The notes beneath the pieces were generated by a model. The model made no database searches and was not told the origin of the DNA. It saw nothing but the letters and a program-made list of their open reading frames with translations. Below, in pieces: positions 34,763 through 41,330 of a DNA stretch of 47,030 bases. The DNA comes from a virus. Made by a program: the position numbers and the translations under genes. Each line of letters begins with the position of its first letter. Positions within the stretch are counted from its first letter, which is position 1. The stretch is taken from positions 1 through 47,030 of the IMG/VR virus record IMGVR_UViG_3300044958_000654; one strand, written 5' to 3'.

Positions 34763-35606
34763 AATATACAAAGTTGTTGCCGTAACACCGGCAGGACGAA
34801 AGAAAAACTTAAAACTATTAAGAAAATATGTAGAAAAGTGCGACATCATTGATGAGTGGCAAATCTGGCTTAATACCGATAACCCAGAAGATGTCGATTA
34901 TATTCATCAAATGAAAAGTGAAAATCCAAAAATAGAAATAAAAGAAGCAAATGATAAGGCTTGGGAGTTTCCTGAAGAACAGCACAAATTCTGCTCCCAC
35001 AGAGATCATGGGTACAGATGCTATAGAATACACAACTTTTTCAAATATTGCAGAGATGAAAATGCAGTCTATATTAGATTCGATGATGATATCTGCTACA
35101 TGCAAGATAACGCAATCGAAGAACTACTGAAGTTCAGAGTCGAAAACGAAGAATATCTGCTGGTCTATCCGCTGATCGTGAATAGTCCTTTTTTAAATTA
35201 CATTTTATATCAAAGAAAAGTCCTAGATTTGGAATCCCTGAAAGATTGCAAATATGAATGGAACTGTACAAACTGCTTTTATAAAGGCAGAGCTATATGC
35301 GATATACATAATCAATTCATTGAAGATGTAAAAAATAACAATTTAGAAAAATACAAAATAGGAAATGTCCTGCTTAGACAGCAGGAAAGAGTTCTCATTA
35401 ATTGCATCAGTTGGTTTGGAGGACAATTCAAAAGTGTCGCAATGAATGAAGAATTAGATCTTACGAAGGCAATCCCTAAAAGACTAGGAAAAATAAACTG
35501 CGTACACGCAGGACCCATCATGGCACACTTCTCTTCTTATTATCAAAGATTTCAGCCTACTGAAAACTTAGATGATATATGGGACAAATATGAAAAACTC
35601 ATATGA
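34740..35606 (+). CDS. Glycosyltransferase-like protein (GT-A type)
   Basis: A 288-aa product. The first strand VVAVTPAGRKKNLKLLRKYV, the acidic RFDDDICYMQDNAIEELLKF (a DDD metal site near residue 117) and the sugar-nucleotide region before it suggest a GT-A fold. The C-terminal part is Cys- and Trp-rich (CKYEWNCTNCF). It is coupled to the methyltransferase upstream. Substrate unknown. Confidence 0.65.
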   Translation: MPISGKSKIYKVVAVTPAGRKKNLKLLRKYVEKCDIIDEWQIWLNTDNPEDVDYIHQMKSENPKIEIKEANDKAWEFPEEQHKFCSHRDHGYRCYRIHNFFKYCRDENAVYIRFDDDICYMQDNAIEELLKFRVENEEYLLVYPLIVNSPFLNYILYQRKVLDLESLKDCKYEWNCTNCFYKGRAICDIHNQFIEDVKNNNLEKYKIGNVLLRQQERVLINCISWFGGQFKSVAMNEELDLTKAIPKRLGKINCVHAGPIMAHFSSYYQRFQPTENLDDIWDKYEKLI

Positions 35607-35817
35607 AAAACAACCATTCAGCAGAGAGTTCCTGCTCAAGCAAAAGAAATGCTGTCATAATGGATGCAAAAATTGCCCATACCCATTGTGCGAAAAGTGC
35701 AATGACTCTGGATGGGTTTGGTCGCATGAGTTGAACCACTATGATGGGCCAGCAAATGATCCACATGACTGCTATTCGGACGATACTCGATATCCATGCG
35801 ATGAGTGTAATAGATAA
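35590..35817 (+). CDS. Cysteine-rich protein with DUF5522-like segment
   Basis: About 75 aa from ATG 35590. An earlier ATG at 35572 also lies inside the upstream gene. CCHNGCKNCPYPLC resembles the DUF5522 signature (CCGxGCxxCP). The C-terminal CEKCNDSGW and CDECNR look like half-repeats of the DnaJ-type CxxCxGxG zinc site. A small zinc-binding adaptor is likely. A strong terminator follows within a few bases. Confidence 0.65.
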   Translation: MKNSYEKQPFSREFLLKQKKCCHNGCKNCPYPLCEKCNDSGWVWSHELNHYDGPANDPHDCYSDDTRYPCDECNR

Positions 35818-35820
35818 TAG

Positions 35821-35850
35821 AAAAAGCCCGCCGAATGGCGGGCTTTTTGC
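35821..35850. terminator. Bidirectional terminator between convergent genes
   Basis: A 12-bp perfect stem (AAAAAGCCCGCC, loop GAAT, complement) with A and T runs on its two sides. It serves the rightward Cys-rich gene and the leftward secreted protein gene. Confidence 0.95.
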
Positions 35851-35875
35851 TCTTTTACTTTAACCTAGCTTCCTG

Positions 35876-36220
35876 CTAATTAGCAGGAGGTGCAGGTGCA
35901 GGTGCTTTTTGTGTTTCTGTTTCTGTTACAGTTGCAGTTGAACAACTATTACAACAACCATACGGTGGCAAAACAGAACGAACAACATTCACTGAGCCAC
36001 GAAGAACTCTTCGAACCGGCTTGACCGTGCGAACTCGACAGGCTGTATTGCAAGCCATTGATCGAACGGGACGACAAGTTTTAACTCGGCAAACAGTGTT
36101 TTTCAACATTGTTCGAACTGGCTGACGACAGAACAATCCTGCATCTGCGTCGGCACTCATAATTGTCATGGTAGACAGAACAACTGCCGCCATTAACGAA
36201 AACTTAGCTGCGTTTTTCAT
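35876..36220 (-). CDS. Secreted Cys/Arg-rich small protein
   Basis: A 114-aa product with a clear Sec signal peptide (MKNAAKFSLMAAVVLSTMTI, cleavage likely after ADADA). The mature part is basic and Cys-rich with near-repeats CRVKTCRPVRSMACNTACR and VRRVLRGSVNVVRS, and CCNSC near the end, then a Pro/Ala tail. Proteins with a signal ending in ADAGLF or AEAGLF and a Cys/Arg-rich body are common in Planctomycetes. It may have come from the host. Strong AAGGAG site. Function unknown. Confidence 0.75.
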   Translation of the reverse strand: MKNAAKFSLMAAVVLSTMTIMSADADAGLFCRQPVRTMLKNTVCRVKTCRPVRSMACNTACRVRTVKPVRRVLRGSVNVVRSVLPPYGCCNSCSTATVTETETQKAPAPAPPAN

Positions 36221-36380
36221 AACTAACTCCTTACATTAAGTTACAGCACGTAATGACATAATAGTCAACATCGTTCCAAAGTTGTATAGATTTTTTCAGA
36301 TCTGTCAAGTGGGTTCGGTGAGACTCATTAATTTTCCCAAATTGAATTCATTATGCCATCGGAGCAGTTGTGTGATAACG

Positions 36381-36416
36381 TTGAAGCATGTTAATATTTA
36401 TGCTAACATGCTTCAA
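36381..36416. repeat. Perfect 13-bp inverted repeat
   Basis: TTGAAGCATGTTA and its exact complement are separated by 10 bases. No T run follows on either strand, so it is not an ordinary terminator. It lies in the 233-bp intergenic region before the S4-domain gene and is a candidate operator or leader hairpin. The rest of that region shows nothing I can identify. Confidence 0.75.
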
Positions 36417-36453
36417 AATAAATGGGTTTCCTCTAATTTCGGAAAGAACAGAG

Positions 36454-36684
36454 ATGAAAACTACGATAAATGAGATATTGCTTAAAAATAAGGCTTTAGT
36501 TAGTATGGCTGAGGGCCGAAGGCTTGTTTCTGATCAAGCTATAAAGCTAAATGGATTTCCGGTTCAAAATCTGAATATGGAACACGAATTCCATGTCGGA
36601 GACATTATTCAAGTCGGAAAAAAAATAAAAGTGGTTATAGAAAATGCACAAATCTGCACTGAAAAACGTTTTGATGTTCTATGA
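36454..36684 (+). CDS. Stand-alone S4-like RNA-binding domain protein
   Basis: A 76-aa product from ATG 36454 with GGAAAG upstream. Residues 6-60 (EILLKNKALVSMAEGRRLVS, DQAIKLNGFPVQNLN, FHVGDIIQVGKK) fit the S4 domain: the helix pair, the NG turn and the final GD-x-I-x-VGKK strand. S4 domains bind structured RNA in ribosomal proteins and tRNA synthetases. It overlaps the methyltransferase start by 41 bases. The lone domain could bind host rRNA or tRNA. Confidence 0.7.
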   Translation: MKTTINEILLKNKALVSMAEGRRLVSDQAIKLNGFPVQNLNMEHEFHVGDIIQVGKKIKVVIENAQICTEKRFDVL

Positions 36685-37204
36685 AAAATATTGCAAGAAT
36701 GATCCGCTGTTAGAGGGCAAATCAGTTCTGGACGTGGGTTCTCTGGATATTCAGGGGTTTAACATGCGACCTATATTCATTGATCCTAGCCGCTGGAATC
36801 CTGCTGACGGTGGCGTTCCGGTTAAGGAATATATAGGGTTAGACCAAGATTCAGGCAGAAACGTCGATGTGGTTGGGTCGGCGCATGAAATGCCATTCAG
36901 CGATGAATCTTTTGATATAATAATATCATCTTCCTGCTTTGAACATGATGATATGTTTTGGGTTACATTCTTAGAAATATGCAGAGTTTTGAAAAAAGAT
37001 GGATTAATTTATATCCAAGCTCCTTCCACTGGTCCGTATCATGGATATCCGACCGATTGTTGGAGGTTTTTAAAAGACTCTTGGAGCGGGCTTGAAAAAT
37101 GGGCAAACAAAAACGAGCATAAAATCTCTTTAGTCGAATCGTATATCGACGAAAGCGACCCACTCTGGAACGACAATAGTGCGATATACAGGAAATACAA
37201 GTGA
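36644..37204 (+). CDS. SAM-dependent methyltransferase
   Basis: A 186-aa class I methyltransferase. Motif I is SVLDVGSLDIQGFNMRPIFI, then YIGLDQDSGRNVDVVGSAHE, PFSDESFDIIISSSCFEHDD (motif IV region) and LEICRVLKKDGLIYIQAP. It resembles methyltransferase 11-type sugar or small-molecule methylases. It starts inside the S4-domain gene, so the two are coupled. Its stop overlaps the next GTG start. Confidence 0.85.
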   Translation: MHKSALKNVLMFYEKYCKNDPLLEGKSVLDVGSLDIQGFNMRPIFIDPSRWNPADGGVPVKEYIGLDQDSGRNVDVVGSAHEMPFSDESFDIIISSSCFEHDDMFWVTFLEICRVLKKDGLIYIQAPSTGPYHGYPTDCWRFLKDSWSGLEKWANKNEHKISLVESYIDESDPLWNDNSAIYRKYK

Positions 37205-37386
37205 CACTTGATGAAGATATCCAAACAGCATTGGAACTCCTAAAAACAGAGGAAAAAGAATGCTCTGATGGAACTGAAGAATGTGAATTTTGTGATTCTA
37301 GTGTTGGTCATATTTGTGAAAGCTGTTTTCTGGCAGATGTGATTTTGAGGATGAGAAACAAAATAAGGATGTGCAACTGTGAATGA
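37201..37386 (+). CDS. Small Cys-rich protein, 61 aa
   Basis: Starts at GTG inside the stop of the methyltransferase. ECEFCDSSVGHICESCF gives two CxxC pairs, probably one zinc site; a terminal CNC is also present. No family recognised. Its end overlaps the next GTG start by 8 bases. Confidence 0.55.
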   Translation: MTLDEDIQTALELLKTEEKECSDGTEECEFCDSSVGHICESCFLADVILRMRNKIRMCNCE

Positions 37387-37600
37387 CTCAATATGGATAA
37401 TGAAGCAATGGCTCGACAAACAGCTTGAAATCAAAGATGAGGAGATCAAGCGACTGACCGATAAAAATGAACAACTAGAGGCAATCTGCATCAAAGTATT
37501 AAGAAGGACTTCAATCGGTGACCAGTATTTCAAGCTTGACCGGGCTTCAGAAATCCGAGCAGCGTTGGTTGAATTAGAAGATTACTTTAGAATGACATGA
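37379..37600 (+). CDS. Small coiled-coil protein, 73 aa
   Basis: Starts GTG within the previous gene. IKDEEIKRLTDKNEQLEAIC forms a coiled coil, followed by DRASEIRAALVELEDYF. No family recognised. Part of a run of small coupled genes. Confidence 0.5.
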   Translation: MNDSIWIMKQWLDKQLEIKDEEIKRLTDKNEQLEAICIKVLRRTSIGDQYFKLDRASEIRAALVELEDYFRMT

Positions 37601-37616
37601 AACTGGATGGAGTTGT

Positions 37617-37817
37617 ATGATGACTAGAGATGAAGCGTGGAATAAACTCAATCGAATCGTTGCAAATCTCGTCTGTGGTGGTGATTTGGACGAAGAAGAA
37701 GCAGAATCTATTATTGATGCTGCACAACTAGAAGTTTCTCTCGAAGGAATACTTTACATCGCAGAAATCAACGGTATAGTTCTAGAGGATAACAATTTCA
37801 GGTACGTTCGTGTCTGA
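37617..37817 (+). CDS. Small hypothetical protein, 66 aa
   Basis: The acidic product MMTRDEAWNKLNRIVANLVC and onward (GGDLDEEEAESIIDAAQ) is helical. Two ATGs are adjacent; the first follows GGAG at 8 bases. No family recognised. Confidence 0.55.
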   Translation: MMTRDEAWNKLNRIVANLVCGGDLDEEEAESIIDAAQLEVSLEGILYIAEINGIVLEDNNFRYVRV

Positions 37818-37852
37818 TTCAAAGGCACTAAAACCTTTTAGGAGATATTGAA

Positions 37853-38272
37853 ATGACTTTGACTATCGAAAAGAAAATTCGAAGCAAGCAAGACTTCGTT
37901 CAAGAATGTAATGATTGGTGTAAATCCTTTCGAAACGAAACGGATGTCATCATTAAATATGTTCGAAAAGGACCCACACCAGTTTGTTTAACTGAAACGA
38001 AAAATGGGTTTTCTGTAAAGATTGGAAAATCTGCTCCCGTTGGAGTATTGGCCGCTTACCGTGGAAAAGACGGTAAAGTGCGAATTGGGTGGGCACTTTG
38101 CCGAAAAAGTGAAAAGTTCTACTCAAAAGTCGGCCAACGATACGCCCTTGAGCGAGCAATCCCAGAGGACATGATGCTGGATATGTCAGTGGCCGGTCGT
38201 CCAGTCCCAAAAACTCTTGAAAATCCAATGGAAGAATTTATCGAAAGAACAAAGAGATATTTCAAAATATGA
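37853..38272 (+). CDS. Hypothetical protein, 139 aa
   Basis: The middle part KIGKSAPVGVLAAYRGKDGK, then IGWALCRKSEKFYSKVGQRY, with ALERAIPEDM, resembles a recurring family of small phage and bacterial proteins (GW-LC-K-D-F pattern) that I cannot name. Good AGGAG site. The stop overlaps the start of the cupin gene by 4 bases. Confidence 0.6.
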   Translation: MTLTIEKKIRSKQDFVQECNDWCKSFRNETDVIIKYVRKGPTPVCLTETKNGFSVKIGKSAPVGVLAAYRGKDGKVRIGWALCRKSEKFYSKVGQRYALERAIPEDMMLDMSVAGRPVPKTLENPMEEFIERTKRYFKI

Positions 38273-38727
38273 ATGAAACAAAAATTTACGGAGTAGTCAT
38301 CAATTCAATTCCTAAAAATGAAGATAACAGAGGTTTTCTGTTTGAATTGTTTCGGGATGATGAACTCAAAACTTTACACCAACCAGTAATGGCGTACATT
38401 AGCTGGACAAAACCAAATGTAACTCGTGGACCCCACGAACATCATTATCAAACAGATCTATTTTGTTTCGTAGGTCCTGGCGATTTTGAATTGCATCTTT
38501 GGGATAATAGATCTAGTGGGTTTTATGAAGTTCACTTGGTGGGAGAGTCAAATCCTATTAGTGTTATCGTTCCGCCAGGCGTAGTGCATGGCTATAAATG
38601 TGTTTCTGAAAATGATGGCTTGGTATTCAATGCGCCAAACCAATTATATGCCGGTCCAGGTAAAAAATACCCAGTAGATGAAATTCGGCATGAACACGAA
38701 AATGAATCAAAATTTAAGATTGATTAG
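38269..38727 (+). CDS. RmlC-like cupin (sugar 3,5-epimerase-like)
   Basis: A 152-aa product. The pattern DNRGFLFELFRDDELKTLHQ, then ISWTKPNVTRGPHEHHYQTD and LFCFVGPGDFELHLWDNR, then VIVPPGVVHGYKCVSEND, fits the dTDP-4-dehydrorhamnose 3,5-epimerase fold: the RG-x-HEH metal or substrate His cluster and the PPGVVHG turn. It would make or alter an activated 6-deoxysugar. Length is near the short epimerases, although the usual family is about 180 aa. No other rhamnose gene is in the window. Confidence 0.75.
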   Translation: MNETKIYGVVINSIPKNEDNRGFLFELFRDDELKTLHQPVMAYISWTKPNVTRGPHEHHYQTDLFCFVGPGDFELHLWDNRSSGFYEVHLVGESNPISVIVPPGVVHGYKCVSENDGLVFNAPNQLYAGPGKKYPVDEIRHEHENESKFKID

Positions 38728-38883
38728 ATGATCTATAAAGAAATAAAAGACGATCAACTCTTTGTATATCACAATGGAATTTTGATATACAAAAAATGGT
38801 TGAAAACTTCTCAAAGCGTAGTCTTTGAGAAGGTTGGTTATCCTACTTGGTCTCACGAAAGAGACGAAGTAGGCAAAAAGTAA
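38728..38883 (+). CDS. Small hypothetical protein, 51 aa
   Basis: The ATG follows directly after the stop of the cupin gene. The product MIYKEIKDDQLFVYHNGILI and onward ends WSHERDEVGKK. No family recognised. Its stop lies 5 bases before the first base of the tRNA. Its position in a tight run supports it. Confidence 0.5.
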   Translation: MIYKEIKDDQLFVYHNGILIYKKWLKTSQSVVFEKVGYPTWSHERDEVGKK

Positions 38884-38887
38884 AAGA

Positions 38888-39158
38888 GGGAACGTAGACC
38901 AATTGGCAGAGTCAATGGACTTGAGTAATTTGAGCCTTTATGCGGAAACGTATAAAGTGGAGAACCCAAATTCGGTGAAACCTGTAAAATGGCAATACCG
39001 AGCCGAACCCTTTTTGGGAGTGGTGTAGAGACTTGACGGGTTCCACCTAAATCGAAAGACATGGTGAAGATAAAGTCCAGACTACAAACAGAAATGGCAA
39101 CGAAAGTTGTAGTAGTAAGAAAATCCATCCAGTGCGGGTTCGAGTCCCGCCGTTCCTA
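38888..39158 (+). tRNA. tRNA with anticodon UAA (Leu), interrupted by a group I intron
   Basis: Exons are 38888-38922 and 39120-39158. Acceptor stem GGGAACG/CGTTCCT, D arm GAC/GTC with GG in the loop, anticodon stem ATGGA/TCCAT, loop CT-TAA-AA after splicing, T arm GCGGG TTCGAGT CCCGC, discriminator A. The mature tRNA is 74 nt. CCA is not encoded. Anticodon UAA predicts a tRNA-Leu, but the variable region is only 5 nt (CCAGT), whereas normal bacterial tRNA-Leu has a long variable arm. The anticodon loop exons read GGACTT and AAAATCC as in cyanobacterial tRNA-Leu(UAA). Confidence 0.85.
38923..39119 (+). mobile_element. Group I intron, tRNA-Leu(UAA) type (IC3-like)
   Basis: 197 nt, with no open frame worth reporting. 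It follows U34 and ends with a G, as group I introns do. Core elements, in order: P (AAATTCGGTGAAACC), Q (AATGGCAATACCGAGCC), R (GTGTAGAGACTTGACGG) and S (AAGATAAAGTCC). Early TTTGAGCCTT and late GGCAACGAAA with GTAGTAAG also match the cyanobacterial/plastid tRNA-Leu intron closely. It is probably self-splicing, which should be tested. No homing endonuclease is inside. Confidence 0.9.
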
Positions 39159-39264
39159 CTATCTTAATTTTTTGATTGAAGATCTTTATAAAACAAAGTG
39201 GGACCTGATCTTATCAGAAAACACTTTACAAGCAGAACAAGAATCGGTATGATGACACCCACAC

Positions 39265-39338
39265 GGGGCTGTAGAACAATTGGTTAGTTCACCGGTCTCA
39301 TAAACCGGCGGTTACTGGTTCGAGTCCAGTCGGCCCTA
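39265..39338 (+). tRNA. tRNA-Met (anticodon CAU)
   Basis: A 74-nt cloverleaf: acceptor GGGGCTG/CGGCCCT, D arm with TTGG, anticodon stem CCGGT/ACCGG with loop CTCATAA, T arm ACTGG TTCGAGT CCAGT, discriminator A. CCA is not encoded. CAU could also be an Ile tRNA with lysidine, since the acceptor and T arm alone do not settle it. The 106 bases before it (39159-39264) hold no gene I can support. Confidence 0.93.
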
Positions 39339-39343
39339 CTGAA

Positions 39344-39397
39344 GTCAGAAGCAAAGATCAAGTCCTACTTAGTAGGATAATGCTTCTGGCTTTTTTT
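39344..39397 (+). terminator. Terminator after tRNA pair
   Basis: A 10-bp outer stem (GTCAGAAGCA with TGCTTCTGGC) encloses an inner hairpin TCCTAC/GTAGGA and is followed by T7. Confidence 0.85.
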
Positions 39398-39416
39398 ATA
39401 CACAGAGGAATTCTAT

Positions 39417-39686
39417 ATGAAAATGCCGCTTGAAGAGTTCGTTTACATTCATGAAAACGAGGAAATCACTTTACGTGATTACCTCAATGGAAATATGAAC
39501 ATCGATTATGAAGGCACGGCTAAATGGCGAATTCCATTTGGTGGAGTTGACGAACCAAATCGACTTCCTGTTTACCTATCTTGTAAAGATCTTAAAGAAT
39601 TTGAACGACAATATTTGGAATATTCCAAACGAGTCACGAGTCATTTGATTGAAAATATAAATTACATAAGGGCTGAATCGGTATGA
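39417..39686 (+). CDS. Hypothetical protein, 89 aa
   Basis: The product MKMPLEEFVYIHENEEITLR begins a short acidic protein, with YLSCKDLKEFERQYLEYSKR near the end. No family recognised. An AGAGGA site precedes it. The stop overlaps the next ATG by 4 bases. Confidence 0.55.
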   Translation: MKMPLEEFVYIHENEEITLRDYLNGNMNIDYEGTAKWRIPFGGVDEPNRLPVYLSCKDLKEFERQYLEYSKRVTSHLIENINYIRAESV

Positions 39687-40018
39687 GAGAGATTAAATTC
39701 AGGGCGTGGAATACACGTCGAAAAGAAATGGAAATGATTGACGACCTGTATTGGTTTGAGGAAAATCAATGTCATCACAACTACGACAATGATATACATC
39801 TCCAGCGATACACAGGACTCAAAGATCAAAATGGTGTAGATGTTTATGAGGGTGATTTGTGTGTTCCGTCATTGGACGAATCATATAGTCATCTTAAATA
39901 CGAGATTGAGTATAGAAGTGGTTGTTTTTGGTTCGGCAATATTCCACTTTATAAACAAATCTCAAAATTTGTCGTGGGAAATGTATTTGAAGGAATTAAG
40001 GAAGAAAGTAAAAAATGA
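39683..40018 (+). CDS. YopX-family protein
   Basis: A 111-aa product typical of YopX (PF09643): REIKFRAWNTRRKEM at the start, QRYTGLKDQNGVDVYEGDLC in the middle and KFVVGNVFEG at the end. YopX proteins are widespread in phages; their function is not established. It is coupled on both sides by 4-base overlaps. Confidence 0.9.
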   Translation: MREIKFRAWNTRRKEMEMIDDLYWFEENQCHHNYDNDIHLQRYTGLKDQNGVDVYEGDLCVPSLDESYSHLKYEIEYRSGCFWFGNIPLYKQISKFVVGNVFEGIKEESKK

Positions 40019-40452
40019 TGAATTTTGAAACAAAGTTAAAAGAAGCATTAAACAAAGCACCCTTCAGATCAGTTGAAAAAGACATTTTTCGCTGTGTTTT
40101 AGGCGAATGTCAGCAAGAGATGAAAGCTTTGACGGATGATCGTGGCCACAACATAGTGAAGAAGCTCATCAAATCGAACGATGAATGTTTGGCTCATTTA
40201 TCTCAAGATGACGAAAGGTTTACTCGTTTAAACAAGGAAAACGAGGCTTTAAACTCCTTGTTGCCTCAATATTGGTCAGCGGATCAGGTTGAAGAGTTCA
40301 TACTCAAAGAAGGGTTAAATTTTTCGAGCGTTAAATCTGAAGGTCAAGCAATGGGGATGGCGATGCAAAAACTGAAGCAACAGGGTGCTCCGGTTGAGGG
40401 AGACATAGTCAAATCAGTTGTAGCTAAAATGAGGAAAAACAATGAAGAATAA
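40015..40452 (+). CDS. YqeY-like protein
   Basis: A 145-aa product. NFETKLKEALNKAPFRSVEK at the start and AMGMAMQKLKQQGAPVEGDI with VVAKM at the end match the YqeY/GatB C-terminal-like family, which is thought to relate to tRNA amidation or RNA binding but is not well characterised. Single-domain YqeY is about 150 aa, so the length fits. It overlaps the pyrE-like gene by 11 bases. The N-terminal MNFETKLKEA is not the capsid leader. Confidence 0.75.
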   Translation: MMNFETKLKEALNKAPFRSVEKDIFRCVLGECQQEMKALTDDRGHNIVKKLIKSNDECLAHLSQDDERFTRLNKENEALNSLLPQYWSADQVEEFILKEGLNFSSVKSEGQAMGMAMQKLKQQGAPVEGDIVKSVVAKMRKNNEE

Positions 40453-41014
40453 AGAAAAAGACAGTTTAATACAGGCTGTTAAAAAACATGCTTTAGAATA
40501 CGGAGATTTCACTCTTCCAAACGGAGATGAAACAAATTTTTATTTTGACTGCAAAAAGTTAACCTTATCGGCTGAGGGAGTGTTTGAAATAGTTAAAGCC
40601 ATGTGGGGCGTCCTGTATATGACAGATGTCGGAAGAACATTTAGAACTGAATTTGATGCAATTGGTGGTCCTAGTTTAGGTTCTGCGCCAATCGTTGGAG
40701 CATTTTGCTATAATCAAGGACGAGTAGGAAAAGACTTGCGAGCTTTTCTTATTAGAAAAGGCGAAGACAAGCCCCTTGGAACAGTGCAACCAAAGGACAA
40801 AGTAATCTTAGTAGACGACGTAGCAGCTAGTGGAGAGACACTGGCAGATGCCTTTGATAAGATTAGCGACTTTGGTGCCGAGGTGATTAAAGCGATCACC
40901 ATCATTGACAGACAAGAGGGTGCGGAAAAGCTACTAGCTCAACGTGGCGTCCCTTGGCAACCGCTTTTAAAACTAGAGGATCTAGAGGTGAATGGAAATC
41001 GAGACAAGAACTAA
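40442..41014 (+). CDS. pyrE: Orotate phosphoribosyltransferase
   Basis: A 190-aa type I phosphoribosyltransferase. YGDFTLPNGDETNFYFDCKK matches the N-terminal orotate-specific hood. FDAIGGPSLGSAPIVGAF and the RKGEDKPLG catalytic loop follow, and the PRPP motif is VILVDDVAASGETL (residues 121-134). It adds phosphoribose to orotate to make OMP for UMP synthesis. Together with CTP synthase it covers two steps of pyrimidine synthesis. Overlap with the YqeY-like gene indicates coupling. Its TAA overlaps the next short ATG. Confidence 0.88.
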   Translation: MKNKEKDSLIQAVKKHALEYGDFTLPNGDETNFYFDCKKLTLSAEGVFEIVKAMWGVLYMTDVGRTFRTEFDAIGGPSLGSAPIVGAFCYNQGRVGKDLRAFLIRKGEDKPLGTVQPKDKVILVDDVAASGETLADAFDKISDFGAEVIKAITIIDRQEGAEKLLAQRGVPWQPLLKLEDLEVNGNRDKN

Positions 41015-41109
41015 TGGTGACATCATTGGATAAACTACATTCAGCATTAAATAAACTTCAAAATGTTTCAAGTTCAGATACAAACGCCATCAGAGTGGCG
41101 AACTATTAG
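41014..41109 (+). CDS. Possible leader or short peptide, 31 aa
   Basis: The ATG overlaps the pyrE stop (TAATG). The product MVTSLDKLHSALNKLQNVSS and onward ends at TAG 41109, overlapping the 72-aa gene in another frame. It may only be a chance frame that keeps ribosomes moving into the next gene. Confidence 0.25.
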   Translation: MVTSLDKLHSALNKLQNVSSSDTNAIRVANY

Positions 41110-41281
41110 TTTTTTCGAAAATATAGAAGATGCCTTTGATAAGGCCGATGAACTCCAAAGACTTTCTCCGATGAGACAAGATTATGCAAGAGTTCAGGGT
41201 CCAAAAGGTTCTACATACTACATTTCAGAATCCCGACAAGAATTAGTTCTTCACGGGATTCGGATATTTGTTGCATCTTAA
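41063..41281 (+). CDS. Small hypothetical protein, 72 aa
   Basis: The product MFQVQIQTPSEWRTISFFEN, then IEDAFDKADELQRLSPMRQD, looks globular, with an alpha-beta pattern, and ends IRIFVAS. No family recognised. No clear Shine-Dalgarno is seen. It lies between pyrE and the secreted protein. Confidence 0.55.
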   Translation: MFQVQIQTPSEWRTISFFENIEDAFDKADELQRLSPMRQDYARVQGPKGSTYYISESRQELVLHGIRIFVAS

Positions 41282-41308
41282 GGATATTTTAACTAAATTG
41301 CATAGATA

Positions 41309-41329
41309 TTATCGCCACGGAGGTGATAA
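41309..41329 (+). promoter_or_regulatory. Hairpin overlapping the ribosome-binding site
   Basis: TTATCGCC and GGTGATAA pair over 8 positions (one G-U), with loop ACGGA. The Shine-Dalgarno GGAGG for the gene at 41331 is split between loop and stem, so the hairpin can hide it. A translational switch is possible. Confidence 0.5.
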
Positions 41330-41330
41330 T

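Noticed and set aside
38853-39252. Frames on both strands across the tRNA and intron
   Set aside because: They run through tRNA stems and the intron core, so coding is very unlikely.
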